Shown: positions 27,381 to 35,432 of the stretch, piece by piece | Layout of the letters: each line of letters opens with the position of its first letter | Position numbering within the stretch: position 1 is the stretch's first letter | Source: Microbispora rosea subsp. aerata | GTDB taxonomy: Bacteria > Actinomycetota > Actinomycetes > Streptosporangiales > Streptosporangiaceae | Direction: 5' to 3' | DNA: 64,000 nt | Assembly: GCF_014647835.1 (NCBI RefSeq) | Contig: NZ_BMPY01000001.1 | Location: 222,128 to 286,127, forward strand | The notes under the pieces: generated by a model | The model's input: only the letters and a program-made list of their open reading frames with translations | Database searches by the model: none | Told to the model about the DNA's origin: nothing | Made by a program: the position numbers and the translations under genes

Positions 27381-28842
27381 TTTCCGCCGCCGGGTACAGC
27401 CCGCTCATGGCGAGTGTGGGCGTCGACTCCGCAAGCACGCGCCGCAGTTGCCGTACGGCGGGCAGCGTGGGGTCGGCGTCCGCCAGCAGAGCCCTGGCCC
27501 GGGTGACGACGATCGAGGTGCGGTGCTCGGCGGGCACCTGCCGCAGCGCGTCGGCGGCGAGCCGGCAGGCCGCCTCGAGGTCGCCGTTCCTGGCCAGGTG
27601 GCTCGCCTGGTCGAGCAGGATCAGCGCGGGGTCGATGGTCTGGAAGCCCGGAGGATATCCGTCGATGCCCTGGACCTGCTGGGTGTCCCCCAGCTCGATC
27701 AGCGTGCCGGTGCGGTAGAACTTCATCCGCTTTTCCGTGAAGACGAAGGCCAGGTCGTCCTGGCTGATGCCGCGCATGCGGGAGAAGATCTGCTCGGCCT
27801 CGGCGAGCGCGATCCTGGCGGCCTTGTCGTCCCCCATCCTGGCCAGCGCGCGGGCCTCGGCCGCCGCCGCCAGCGCGGCCGGCGAGCTGGGGGCCGAGCC
27901 GGCCAGCATCCGCGCCTCACGGGCCAGCCGCACGGTCTCGTTCAGGTCGCCGTAGTAATAAAGGAGCATCGTCTGCTGGGCGCGTACGAGCGCCCGCAGC
28001 CGCAGGTCGCCGACGTCGTCGGAGGCGGCGCGGGCGGTGCCGTACCAGGCGTGGGCCTGACGGGTGTCGCCCAGCTTCATCAGCGCGTCGGCGGCGAGCA
28101 GCGCCAGCATCGTGGTCGCGGTGAGCAGCCGGCGCTGCACCGACGACGGCTGGCGGGCGGCGCTCAGCTTGCGCACGTCGGAGATCTCCAGCATGACCCG
28201 GCAGAGCATCGGCGTCGGCGGGGTCGTCATGTACTCCCTGCGGTAGCGCAGCACCTGCTCGTCCAGCCGGTCGAGCTGGTCCTCGCTCACCGTGCCCGCG
28301 GCCAGCGTGCGGTCGAGGTCGTGGCGCAGGCCCTCGACCTCCGCGAAGAAGCGGCCGCTCGGCGTGCCCATCAGCATCGCCTGGTGGAACAGCGACCGGC
28401 GCTCCGCGTCGTCGGCGACCGGGTCCTCGGTCTTGGCCTGCTGCTCACCGGCCTGGCCGCCCGGACCCACCACGACGATCTTCTGCCCGCCCGTGTCCTC
28501 GGTGTAGTCGGCCGCCAGGCCGAGCCGTACGGCGTTGGCGCGGTAGAGCCGGGCCAGCAGATCGATGGTCTGTGGGCGCGGGCGCGCCCGGTTGTTCTCC
28601 CAGGCGTTGAGCAGGTCGATGCTCGCACGCGGGTGGCCGAGGTTGTGCTGCTCGCACAGGCGCTCCAGCTCCTCGATCGCCTGCCGGGCCGACCATCCGC
28701 GTCCGAGCCGATGCGCCTTCAGCAGGCTGACGCCACAACAACCGTGGATCGCCTGGACGGTCTGCCATAGAGTCCACTGCCGCGCCTGCGCCTGTTCGCG
28801 CCAGCGACGCGCGCAAGCGGGTGAGTGCTCTCCACGGGCCAT
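27373..28842 (-). CDS. HTH-TPR transcriptional regulator (XRE-like N-terminus)
   Basis: The 489-residue protein has an N-terminal HTH-like region (WTLWQTVQAIHGCCGVSLLKAHRLGRGWS and LLNAWENNRARPRPQTIDLLARLY, residues about 20-110), then a long helical TPR-type section typical of regulators that sense peptides or metabolites. The ATG at 28842 follows GGAGGG by six bases. It is coupled to an APH-like kinase downstream and diverges from a 95-residue hypothetical gene, a conserved arrangement I recall only loosely. Confidence 0.78.
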   Translation of the reverse strand: MARGEHSPACARRWREQAQARQWTLWQTVQAIHGCCGVSLLKAHRLGRGWSARQAIEELERLCEQHNLGHPRASIDLLNAWENNRARPRPQTIDLLARLYRANAVRLGLAADYTEDTGGQKIVVVGPGGQAGEQQAKTEDPVADDAERRSLFHQAMLMGTPSGRFFAEVEGLRHDLDRTLAAGTVSEDQLDRLDEQVLRYRREYMTTPPTPMLCRVMLEISDVRKLSAARQPSSVQRRLLTATTMLALLAADALMKLGDTRQAHAWYGTARAASDDVGDLRLRALVRAQQTMLLYYYGDLNETVRLAREARMLAGSAPSSPAALAAAAEARALARMGDDKAARIALAEAEQIFSRMRGISQDDLAFVFTEKRMKFYRTGTLIELGDTQQVQGIDGYPPGFQTIDPALILLDQASHLARNGDLEAACRLAADALRQVPAEHRTSIVVTRARALLADADPTLPAVRQLRRVLAESTPTLAMSGLYPAAESV

Positions 28843-29083
28843 GTGCACGCCCTCCACTGGTGAAGCGGTCCCCGTTCACGTGTTTCCCCAAGGTAAACAT
28901 CGAGGCACACAACCTCACCCGACTGTTATCCCTTCGTGTTCGCGAACCCGTGGGTGTTCCACGAAAACCGGGTGAGTTCCCTGGTAATTGCGCGGTTTCG
29001 GGGAACTCGCACGATTGCCGGTGGGTCGTCGCGGGTTCACCCTTTCCGATGACAGGTCGTGACGTTCTCCCCGGAGGCTGACG
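28843..29083. promoter_or_regulatory. Divergent control region of the HTH-TPR regulator with conserved leader element
   Basis: This 241-bp spacer has comparatively low GC. It holds an element at 28891-28911 that recurs at 61548-61568, both reading MC(L/I)DVYL on the minus strand; a 10-bp palindrome GTTCGCGAAC at 28938-28947; and an inverted repeat GAGTTCCC/GGGAACTC at 28974-28981 and 29001-29008. The last two are plausible operators for autoregulation. Confidence 0.5.
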
Positions 29084-29371
29084 ATGACGACGGTAGACCG
29101 CAGCGAGGCGATGGACCACCTGGAGCGGCTCGCGGCCCAGCTCGAGGCCCACTCCTTCCAGGTGCGCCTCACGGCGCCGGCCGGTCTCTATCCGCGTCTG
29201 CGCGTGATAAACCCCATGGAGCCGACGATGGCCGAGGACGTCCTGGCGTCCAACACCAGCGACGGAGAGTGGTGGTACTGGCTGTCGTGGGCCGGCCGGA
29301 TCGGGCACGCCTCCGACGTGGTCACCGCCGCCGAGCGCATCGCCAGCGTCCTCCACGTCATCCGCCGCTGA
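29084..29371 (+). CDS. Small hypothetical protein (95 residues)
   Basis: The product is a compact alpha/beta protein with LEAHSFQVRLTAPAGLYPRLRVINP and GEWWYWLSWAGRIGHASDV, no signal or membrane segment. The ATG follows a CGGAGG ribosome site. It diverges from the HTH-TPR regulator and may be its target. No function can be assigned. Confidence 0.7.
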   Translation: MTTVDRSEAMDHLERLAAQLEAHSFQVRLTAPAGLYPRLRVINPMEPTMAEDVLASNTSDGEWWYWLSWAGRIGHASDVVTAAERIASVLHVIRR

Positions 29372-29414
29372 CCCGTCCCCCGTTCCCGGCGAGTGCGACA
29401 GGCGGCGCGGCAGG

Positions 29415-30158
29415 TCAGGCGAACTTGGACTTGGGGCGGTCCTGGAGGACGCCGTCGACGTACACGTCCACCTTCTCGTCGTAGAAGGCGAGCAGCCCGG
29501 CGATCTTCTGCGACTCCGGGAGCGGGGTGGGATACGACCAGACGAGGTCCTTGCCCGACTCGTCGTCGCCGACCGACCAGTACACCGCGCGGCCCTTGTA
29601 CGGGCAGTGCGTCACGGTCTCCGACGGGCGCAGCAGGTCCAGCCGCACGTCGGTCTTCGGCAGGTAGTAACGCGGGGGCAGGCCGGTCTCGAACAGGATG
29701 CGCGGGCTGCGCGAGTCGGCCACGGTGACGCCGCCCACCTCGACCCGGACGTGGCGCGAGCTGGCCAGGATGTCCACCCGCGTGTACGGGTCGCGGGCGT
29801 GGACGAAGACCTCCTCGTCCTCCTCGAACCAGTTGTCCATCGCGTTCCAGTCGAAGCGGACGTGGCCCCGGATCTCCTCCAGCGGCGCGTCGTCCCCGTA
29901 GACCAGGGCGGCGCCCGCCCGGCCCGCCACGTCGTGGACCGCCGCGTCGCCCCTGCTCGGGGAGTGCCGAGTTTCCCCGGTGGCTTTCAGCTCCTCCATG
30001 CGGACGTCGTCCGCCGGGAAGTAGTACGTCGGGTAGTAGGGGACCTCCCAGACCAGCAGGGCCCGGGTGGTGTCGGCCACCGCCCGGCCCTCGACGTAGA
30101 CACGCACGCGCTTGGCCGTCGTCTCAACCCGGACGCGGCCCCGTTTCGTCGGCTCCAT
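29415..30158 (-). CDS. DUF427 domain protein (two repeats)
   Basis: The 247-residue form carries two DUF427 modules: VRVYVEGRAVADTTRALLVWE with YYPTYYFPADDV, and VRVEVGGVTVADSRSPRILFETGLPPRYYLPKTDV, the second followed by THCPYKGRAVYWSV. Such proteins are widespread in actinobacteria, with unknown biochemistry. The start at 30158 is likely from domain position; in-frame starts up to 30242 exist without clear ribosome sites. Confidence 0.83.
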   Translation of the reverse strand: MEPTKRGRVRVETTAKRVRVYVEGRAVADTTRALLVWEVPYYPTYYFPADDVRMEELKATGETRHSPSRGDAAVHDVAGRAGAALVYGDDAPLEEIRGHVRFDWNAMDNWFEEDEEVFVHARDPYTRVDILASSRHVRVEVGGVTVADSRSPRILFETGLPPRYYLPKTDVRLDLLRPSETVTHCPYKGRAVYWSVGDDESGKDLVWSYPTPLPESQKIAGLLAFYDEKVDVYVDGVLQDRPKSKFA

Positions 30159-30283
30159 GCCTGCGGCAACCAGGGGCGGATCGTCCTTATTCCGAGGTCT
30201 CACAATGACCATTTCCCGGTGTGCGGACCCGTGTCGTGCCACGCTATCGACAGCGGCCGGATAAGTCGCTTACCCTCGGCTGA

Positions 30284-31639
30284 GTGGGTCTTCGCCTTTA
30301 CGATACGCATCGCCGCGCCGTCCGCGAATTCGTCCCCCGAATTCCCGGAATGGTGTCGATTTATCTCTGCGGTCCCACGGTCGTCGTTCCACCGCACGTG
30401 GGACAACTCAGGTCGCAGGTGAATTTCGACGTCCTGCACCGCTGGCTGAAAAGCAGCGGATATGAGGTTCTGCTCTGCCGGAACGTCACCGACATCGAGG
30501 ACAAGATAATTCACAGGTCGATTTCCGAGGGGGTGCCCTGGTGGCGGATCACCGATCCGGTCCACCGCGCCTTCGTCCGCACCTACACCGCGCTGGGATG
30601 CCTTCCGCCCAGCGTGGAGCCGCGGGCGACGGGGCACATCCCGGAGATGATCGAGTTGGTCGAGCAGCTCGTCGCGTCCGGGCACGCCTACGAGTCCGAC
30701 GGCGACGTGTATTTCTCGGTCAGCTCCTACCCGAACTACGGGTCTTTGTCCCGGCAGCAGGCCGGGCACCTGCGCACGACCGGGGAAAACGAGCGAGGAA
30801 AACGGGATCCGCGCGATTTCGCGCTGTGGAAGAGCGGGAAACCCGGCGAGCCGGTGTGGAACTCACCCTGGGGCGAGGGGCGCCCGGGGTGGCACCTGGA
30901 GTGTTCCGCCATGGCGCGCCGATATCTGGGCACCGAATTCGACATCCACGGCGGCGGGGCCAATCTCATATTCCCGCATCACGAGAACGAGATGGCCCAG
31001 TCGCGGGCCGCCGGGGACTCGTTCGCGCGATTCTGGCTGCATAACGGGCCGGTAACGCATCGCGGCGAAAAGATACGCAAGCAGCTGCGCAACCCGCTGG
31101 CCGTCCCGGCCCTGCTCGACCGCGTACGGCCGGCCGAACTCCGCTATTACCTGACGGCGGCGCATTACCGGTCGCCGATGGAATTCAGCCCGGACGCCCT
31201 GGACGAGGCGGCGGAGGCTTACCGGCGCGTGGAGAGGTTCGTGCTGCGGGTGGCCTCCGACGCCGCGGCACCCCTTCCTCCGCAGTTCAGCGAGGCGATG
31301 GACAACGACCTGAACGTGCCGAGGGCCCTGGCGGAAGTCCACGGCGCGGTGGCGGAGGGCAACGCCGCGCTGGCGTCGGGAGACCGCGCGAGGGCGGTGG
31401 AAAAATGCCGCTCGGTCCGGGCCATGCTGAATGTCCTCGGGCTCGATCCGCTCAGCGAAACGTGGCATCGGGAAACGCATCTGCAGGAAGTCGCGGGGGC
31501 CGTACTCCGGGTGGTTCGTAATCTCGCCGCGACCAGCGCGCGGCAGGGAGATCACGAACGCGCGCGGATCATGGAGCAGCACATCGAGATGGCGCTCGCT
31601 AAACGGGGCCAAATCGAGCATCCCGCGCTTATCAATTAG
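30284..31639 (+). CDS. Divergent cysteinyl-tRNA synthetase paralogue
   Basis: The 451-residue product aligns by eye with class I CysRS along its length. The zinc ligand Cys29 in LCGPTV, the HIGH-equivalent HVGQ (His38), [11 protein letters not shown] and [10 protein letters not shown] are retained. The KMSKS loop, normally GEKMSKSLGN, is [10 protein letters not shown] (residues 261-270), losing the Met, the Ser pair and the Gly. The 120-residue C-terminal helical region is present. Start GTG 30284 lacks a clear ribosome site. Codon use is less GC-biased than the neighbours. It is a second CysRS: a resistance copy, an aminoacyl donor for biosynthesis or a non-charging relative are possible. 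It is unlikely to be the housekeeping enzyme. Confidence 0.85.
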   Translation: MGLRLYDTHRRAVREFVPRIPGMVSIYLCGPTVVVPPHVGQLRSQVNFDVLHRWLKSSGYEVLLCRNVTDIEDKIIHRSISEGVPWWRITDPVHRAFVRTYTALGCLPPSVEPRATGHIPEMIELVEQLVASGHAYESDGDVYFSVSSYPNYGSLSRQQAGHLRTTGENERGKRDPRDFALWKSGKPGEPVWNSPWGEGRPGWHLECSAMARRYLGTEFDIHGGGANLIFPHHENEMAQSRAAGDSFARFWLHNGPVTHRGEKIRKQLRNPLAVPALLDRVRPAELRYYLTAAHYRSPMEFSPDALDEAAEAYRRVERFVLRVASDAAAPLPPQFSEAMDNDLNVPRALAEVHGAVAEGNAALASGDRARAVEKCRSVRAMLNVLGLDPLSETWHRETHLQEVAGAVLRVVRNLAATSARQGDHERARIMEQHIEMALAKRGQIEHPALIN

Positions 31640-31923
31640 ATCTTGATCCGCCCGGCCGGGGGCCTTGGCCCGCCCGGCCGGGAGCCCCCGGCGCTCACAC
31701 CCGGCCGGGTCCCGCCCCGCGCCGGGCTCCGGCGGTGACTGAGGGGTTTCCCGCGTACGGCCCGGCGCGACGAGGCCGCGGCCCGCGAGCAGGAATCCGG
31801 CGCGCGGGTGACCGGGGAGCGTACGTTACAAGAACATTTACTGACGCGCGGAGGGTACTCCTGGCCGTTTCGTGGGAATCATGAGGGCACCAGCTTACGG
31901 ACACCGCCGAAAGGAGGGCCCCG

Positions 31924-32019
31924 ATGAAGAAGGTGCAGATCGTGCCGCGACCGCGGCCGCCGAGAACCCCCGCCCCGATCGACCTGCGCACCCCCTCGGG
32001 CAGGGTCCTCCCCTACTGA
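31924..32019 (+). CDS. Short Pro/Arg-rich ORF (31 residues) with strong ribosome site
   Basis: MKKVQIVPRPRPPRTPAPID and 11 more residues ending RVLPY are encoded behind AAAGGAGGG, seven bases from the ATG. There is no signal, Cys or core-peptide signature. It ends ten bases before the convergent GT4 gene. It could be a small protein or a leader; the strong ribosome site is the main evidence. Confidence 0.45.
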   Translation: MKKVQIVPRPRPPRTPAPIDLRTPSGRVLPY

Positions 32020-32028
32020 ACCTCCGGG

Positions 32029-33126
32029 TCAGCTTCTGGCCAGCTCGTAGCAGCGGGCGAAGCCCTCGAGCACGGCCGGCCAGGAGCACCGGACCGGCTC
32101 CGTCTCCCGGTTGTGCTCGGCGATCGACTGACGCAGTGCGGAGTCTCTGGCCAGCCGTACGACCGAGGCGACCAGGTCGTCGAAGGAGCGGCCCAGCAGG
32201 CCCTCCTTGCCCGGCCTGACGAAGTCGGCCACGCCGCTTTGCGCCCGGGCGACCACCGGCACGCCGGCCGCCCGGGCCTCCAGCGCGGCCAGGCCGAACG
32301 ACTCGCGCGGAGCCGGGGCCACGAACACGTCGGCCACGGCCAGCAGGTCCTTGATCTGTTCCCGGCTGTACCTGCCGGGCAGCGACACCCAGCCCATCCG
32401 GCGTGTCCTCAGGTAGCGCTCCATGCGCCCGCGGGCCGGGCCGTCGCCCACGATCGTCGCCCGCATCGCGATGTCTCCCGGCACCCTGCTGCGCGCCGAC
32501 TCCAGCAGCTTGAGCAGCCGCAACGGCTGCTTGCGCGGCGCCAGCCTGCCGACCGCCACCACGTGGACGGCATCGCGCGCCACGTCGCGTACGGCGCCGG
32601 GCTCGGGCCGCCACGCGGCCACGTCGAGGCCGTTGGAGACGACCCGCACCGGCACGCGCGGCCCGGCCACGGCGCGGATGGGACGCGCGGCGGCCTCGCT
32701 GACCGCGGTCAGGACCAGGCCCCAGCGCCGCCACGCGAAGGCCGCCTGCAGCGCCCGGTAGACGCCCCGGGTCACCGGGTCCCACATGCTGTGCACGGTC
32801 GCGACCACCGGCAGCCTGGCGCGTACCGCCGCCTGCACCCCCATCCACGCGAACGGCGAGACCGCCCCCGTGTGGACGTGCGCCACGTCGAACCGCCCGC
32901 TCGTCATGATCCGCAGCAGGTGGGCCGTGCCGCGCGGGTGGACCGGCAGGTCGAACGGGAGGTTCGCCACAACGCGGTGCACGCCGGGCAGCGGCTCTCC
33001 CGGCGTCGCCGTCACCACCTCGACCGTGTGGCCCGCCTCGCGCTGCGCCCTGACGAGGTCGGCGACCTGCACCTCGATCCCCCCGAGCCGGGGCAGGTAG
33101 CAGTCGCTGACGTGAAGAATCCTCAC
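32029..33126 (-). CDS. GT4-family glycosyltransferase
   Basis: The 365-residue GT-B enzyme starts MRILHVSDCYLPRLGGIEVQ, has the mid-protein VSNGLDVAAW, GRLAPRKQPLRLLK and the donor-site ESFGLAALEARAAGVPVVA. Such enzymes resemble PimB/MshA-type mannosyl- or GlcNAc-transferases of envelope glycolipids. It diverges from a LmbE/PIG-L deacetylase gene, followed by a UPF0104 membrane protein, so an envelope glycolipid role is likely. Exact substrates are not readable. Confidence 0.87.
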   Translation of the reverse strand: MRILHVSDCYLPRLGGIEVQVADLVRAQREAGHTVEVVTATPGEPLPGVHRVVANLPFDLPVHPRGTAHLLRIMTSGRFDVAHVHTGAVSPFAWMGVQAAVRARLPVVATVHSMWDPVTRGVYRALQAAFAWRRWGLVLTAVSEAAARPIRAVAGPRVPVRVVSNGLDVAAWRPEPGAVRDVARDAVHVVAVGRLAPRKQPLRLLKLLESARSRVPGDIAMRATIVGDGPARGRMERYLRTRRMGWVSLPGRYSREQIKDLLAVADVFVAPAPRESFGLAALEARAAGVPVVARAQSGVADFVRPGKEGLLGRSFDDLVASVVRLARDSALRQSIAEHNRETEPVRCSWPAVLEGFARCYELARS

Positions 33127-33281
33127 CGGTTCAGCCTGGCAGAGTGTGCCACGCCCATCAAACGCGGGCCGTACGGACAGCCCACGGGGAGGGCGGCGTC
33201 GCGTGACGTACGCGACGTGGGATCATGTGCGGGACGGCGCAGACGAGTGGAGCACGCGATGACGACGTTCCGTGGGGCGCG

Positions 33282-34079
33282 ATGAAAACGGCGGTGTTCT
33301 TCCACGCCCACCCCGACGACGAGGCGCTGCTGACCGCCGGGACCATGGCCATGCTGGCGAACGAGGGCCACCGCGTGGTGCTCGTCGTCGCGACGGCGGG
33401 CGAGCGCGGGCTCGCCGACCTGCCCCACGGCGAGGAACTGGGCAGAACCCGGATGGCGGAGCTGCACCGCTCGGCCGCGGCCCTGGGCTGCGCCCGGGTC
33501 GTGCTGCTCGGCTACGGCGACTCGGGCCTGGCGATCGACGGCGGTGTGGCCGACGACCGGCCGGACAACGCGTTCATCGACGCCGACGTCGAGGAGGCCG
33601 CGCAGCGGCTGGCCACGGTGCTCAAGGAGGAGTCGGCCGACCTGCTCACGATCTACGACCCGGCCGGGGGCTACGGCCACCCCGACCACGTGCAGGTCTA
33701 CCGGGTCGGCAGCCGGGCCGCCGAGATCGCCGGGACGCCCATCGTGCTGGAGGCGACGGTCGACCGCGACCTGCTGCTCAAGGGCGTACGGCTGGCCTCC
33801 CGGTTCTACCCGGCCATCGACGTGCGGAGCTTCGAGCGGGCCTACTCGCCCCGGGAGGCGATCACCCACCGGGTCAACGTGCGCCGCTATCACAAGGCCA
33901 AGCGGGCGGCGATGGCGGCCCACAGCACCCAGGCCACCGGCGGCGACGGCGAGCGCACGCTGGGCGCGATGCTGAAGATCCCCGGCTTCGCCTACCGGTT
34001 CGTCTTCGGCACCGAGTGGTACGTGCGCCGCGACCTGCCCCGCGGCATCCGCCTCCGGCATCCGTTCGACAACCCCTGA
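33282..34079 (+). CDS. LmbE/PIG-L family deacetylase
   Basis: The 265-residue zinc hydrolase shows the metal site HAHPDDEALLTAG (residues 8-20) and GGYGHPDHVQVYR. The family includes MshB, Mca and GlcNAc-phosphatidylinositol deacetylases, which remove acetyl or other acyl groups from aminosugars. The ATG at 33282 gives the family start; an upstream frame from 33225 lacks conservation. Its divergent neighbour is a GT4 enzyme, and it precedes a UPF0104 protein, as in glycolipid loci. Mycothiol MshB is possible but not supported by context. Confidence 0.87.
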   Translation: MKTAVFFHAHPDDEALLTAGTMAMLANEGHRVVLVVATAGERGLADLPHGEELGRTRMAELHRSAAALGCARVVLLGYGDSGLAIDGGVADDRPDNAFIDADVEEAAQRLATVLKEESADLLTIYDPAGGYGHPDHVQVYRVGSRAAEIAGTPIVLEATVDRDLLLKGVRLASRFYPAIDVRSFERAYSPREAITHRVNVRRYHKAKRAAMAAHSTQATGGDGERTLGAMLKIPGFAYRFVFGTEWYVRRDLPRGIRLRHPFDNP

Positions 34080-34176
34080 ACCCCTAAGGGTCGCGATCCT
34101 CCGAGGGGAGGAGCCGGCCGCCTCCGCGGCCCGGCAGACTGGAGGGGACCGACACCGGACCGGGGGGCGTACGCGG

Positions 34177-35262
34177 GTGAACAGGAAGTGGCTGCAGATC
34201 ACGCTGTCCGCGGTGTCGCTCGGGCTGGCCGCGGTGCTGGTGATCTATCTCCCGGCGATCGTGCACGCGCTCACCGGCGCCACGGTGAGCTGGACGGAGA
34301 TCGGCCACCACTTCGGCGGCCTCGGCTGGCACACGATCGCGCTGATGACGGCCCTGTGGCTGGCGAGCCTGTGGGCGTACACGTTCGTGATGACCTCCGC
34401 GCTGCCCGGCCTCACGCACATGCAGGCGCTCACGCTCAACGCGGCCGGCAGCGCGGTCAGCAACCTGCTGCCGTTCGGCGGGGCGGCGGGCGTGGCCCTG
34501 ACGTTCGGCATGACCCGCGGCTGGGGCTTCGCCAACCGGCCGATCGTCGTCTACACGCTGGTCACCGGCATCTGGAACTCCCTGTTCCGGTTCATCCTGC
34601 CCGCCGTGGGGATCGTGTGCCTGCTGATCGCCGGCAAGGCCACCAATCCCACGGTGGCCAAGGCGGGCTGGGCGGGCGCCGTCTCGATCCTCGCCCTGGT
34701 CGCCGTCGTCGCCGCGGCGCTGTACTGGGACCGCGCCGCCGCCGTCCTCGGCCGCGCGCTCGACGGGATCGTACGGCTCACGCCCCGGCGGTTGCGCCCG
34801 GCCGAGCACGCCGCGTCGGCGGCGATCGAACGGCTGCGCAGGGACACTGCCGAGATCATCCACAGCCGGTGGGCGGGCCTGTCGCTCGGGATGGCCGCCT
34901 TCCTCGCCCTGCAGTGCCTGATCATGGCCGCCTGCCTGGTCGCCACCGGCTCCTACCCGGGGCCGGCCGAGACCGTCGCGGTCTTCGCGCTCAGCCGTGT
35001 GCTCACCACCGCCCTCGTCACGCCGAGCGGAGCGGGGATCATGGAGGGCGGCGTCGCGACGCTGCTGATCGGGGCGTTCGGCCAGCCCGCCGGAGGGGCC
35101 ACCGCCGCCGCCGTGCTGTTCGGCTTCTGGACCTACACCATCGAGATCCCGTGGGGCGGGCTCGCCCTCGGCGGCTGGGCCCTGCTGCGCAGGCGGGACA
35201 GCCGCGCCGCGGCCGCCGAGCCGGGACCGGCCGCCTCCCCGCACGGCGCCCGCGTCCGCTGA
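34177..35262 (+). CDS. UPF0104 / LPG-synthase-TM-like membrane protein
   Basis: The 361-residue protein has about eight membrane helices and matches the lysylphosphatidylglycerol_TM (UPF0104) family, with LNAAGSAVSNLLPFGGAAGVALTFG and LTTALVTPSGAGIMEGG as the conserved loops. Members without the MprF synthase domain act as putative flippases or polyprenyl-linked glycolipid factors. The GTG start follows GGGGGGCG by distance. Located 97 bp after the LmbE-like gene and probably co-transcribed. Confidence 0.85.
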   Translation: MNRKWLQITLSAVSLGLAAVLVIYLPAIVHALTGATVSWTEIGHHFGGLGWHTIALMTALWLASLWAYTFVMTSALPGLTHMQALTLNAAGSAVSNLLPFGGAAGVALTFGMTRGWGFANRPIVVYTLVTGIWNSLFRFILPAVGIVCLLIAGKATNPTVAKAGWAGAVSILALVAVVAAALYWDRAAAVLGRALDGIVRLTPRRLRPAEHAASAAIERLRRDTAEIIHSRWAGLSLGMAAFLALQCLIMAACLVATGSYPGPAETVAVFALSRVLTTALVTPSGAGIMEGGVATLLIGAFGQPAGGATAAAVLFGFWTYTIEIPWGGLALGGWALLRRRDSRAAAAEPGPAASPHGARVR

Positions 35263-35432
35263 CCGTCTGCGGGTCGTCCCGCCGATCTTTTAAACTCGCG
35301 GGGCGAGAAGGTGAGGGTGTCCGGGTTGGTGAATGCCTTGTGCCCCTTAGCGGGCGCGCATACGGTGACGCCTGAGATAAGACGACCAGCGGCGGCCGGC
35401 AGGCACGGCGCACGACAGCGGAGGAGCGCCCG

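Noticed and set aside
31650-31700. Repeated CGCCCGGCCGGG blocks after the CysRS gene as a terminator
   Set aside because: The blocks are direct repeats with self-palindromes; no single clean stem with a U tract could be drawn.
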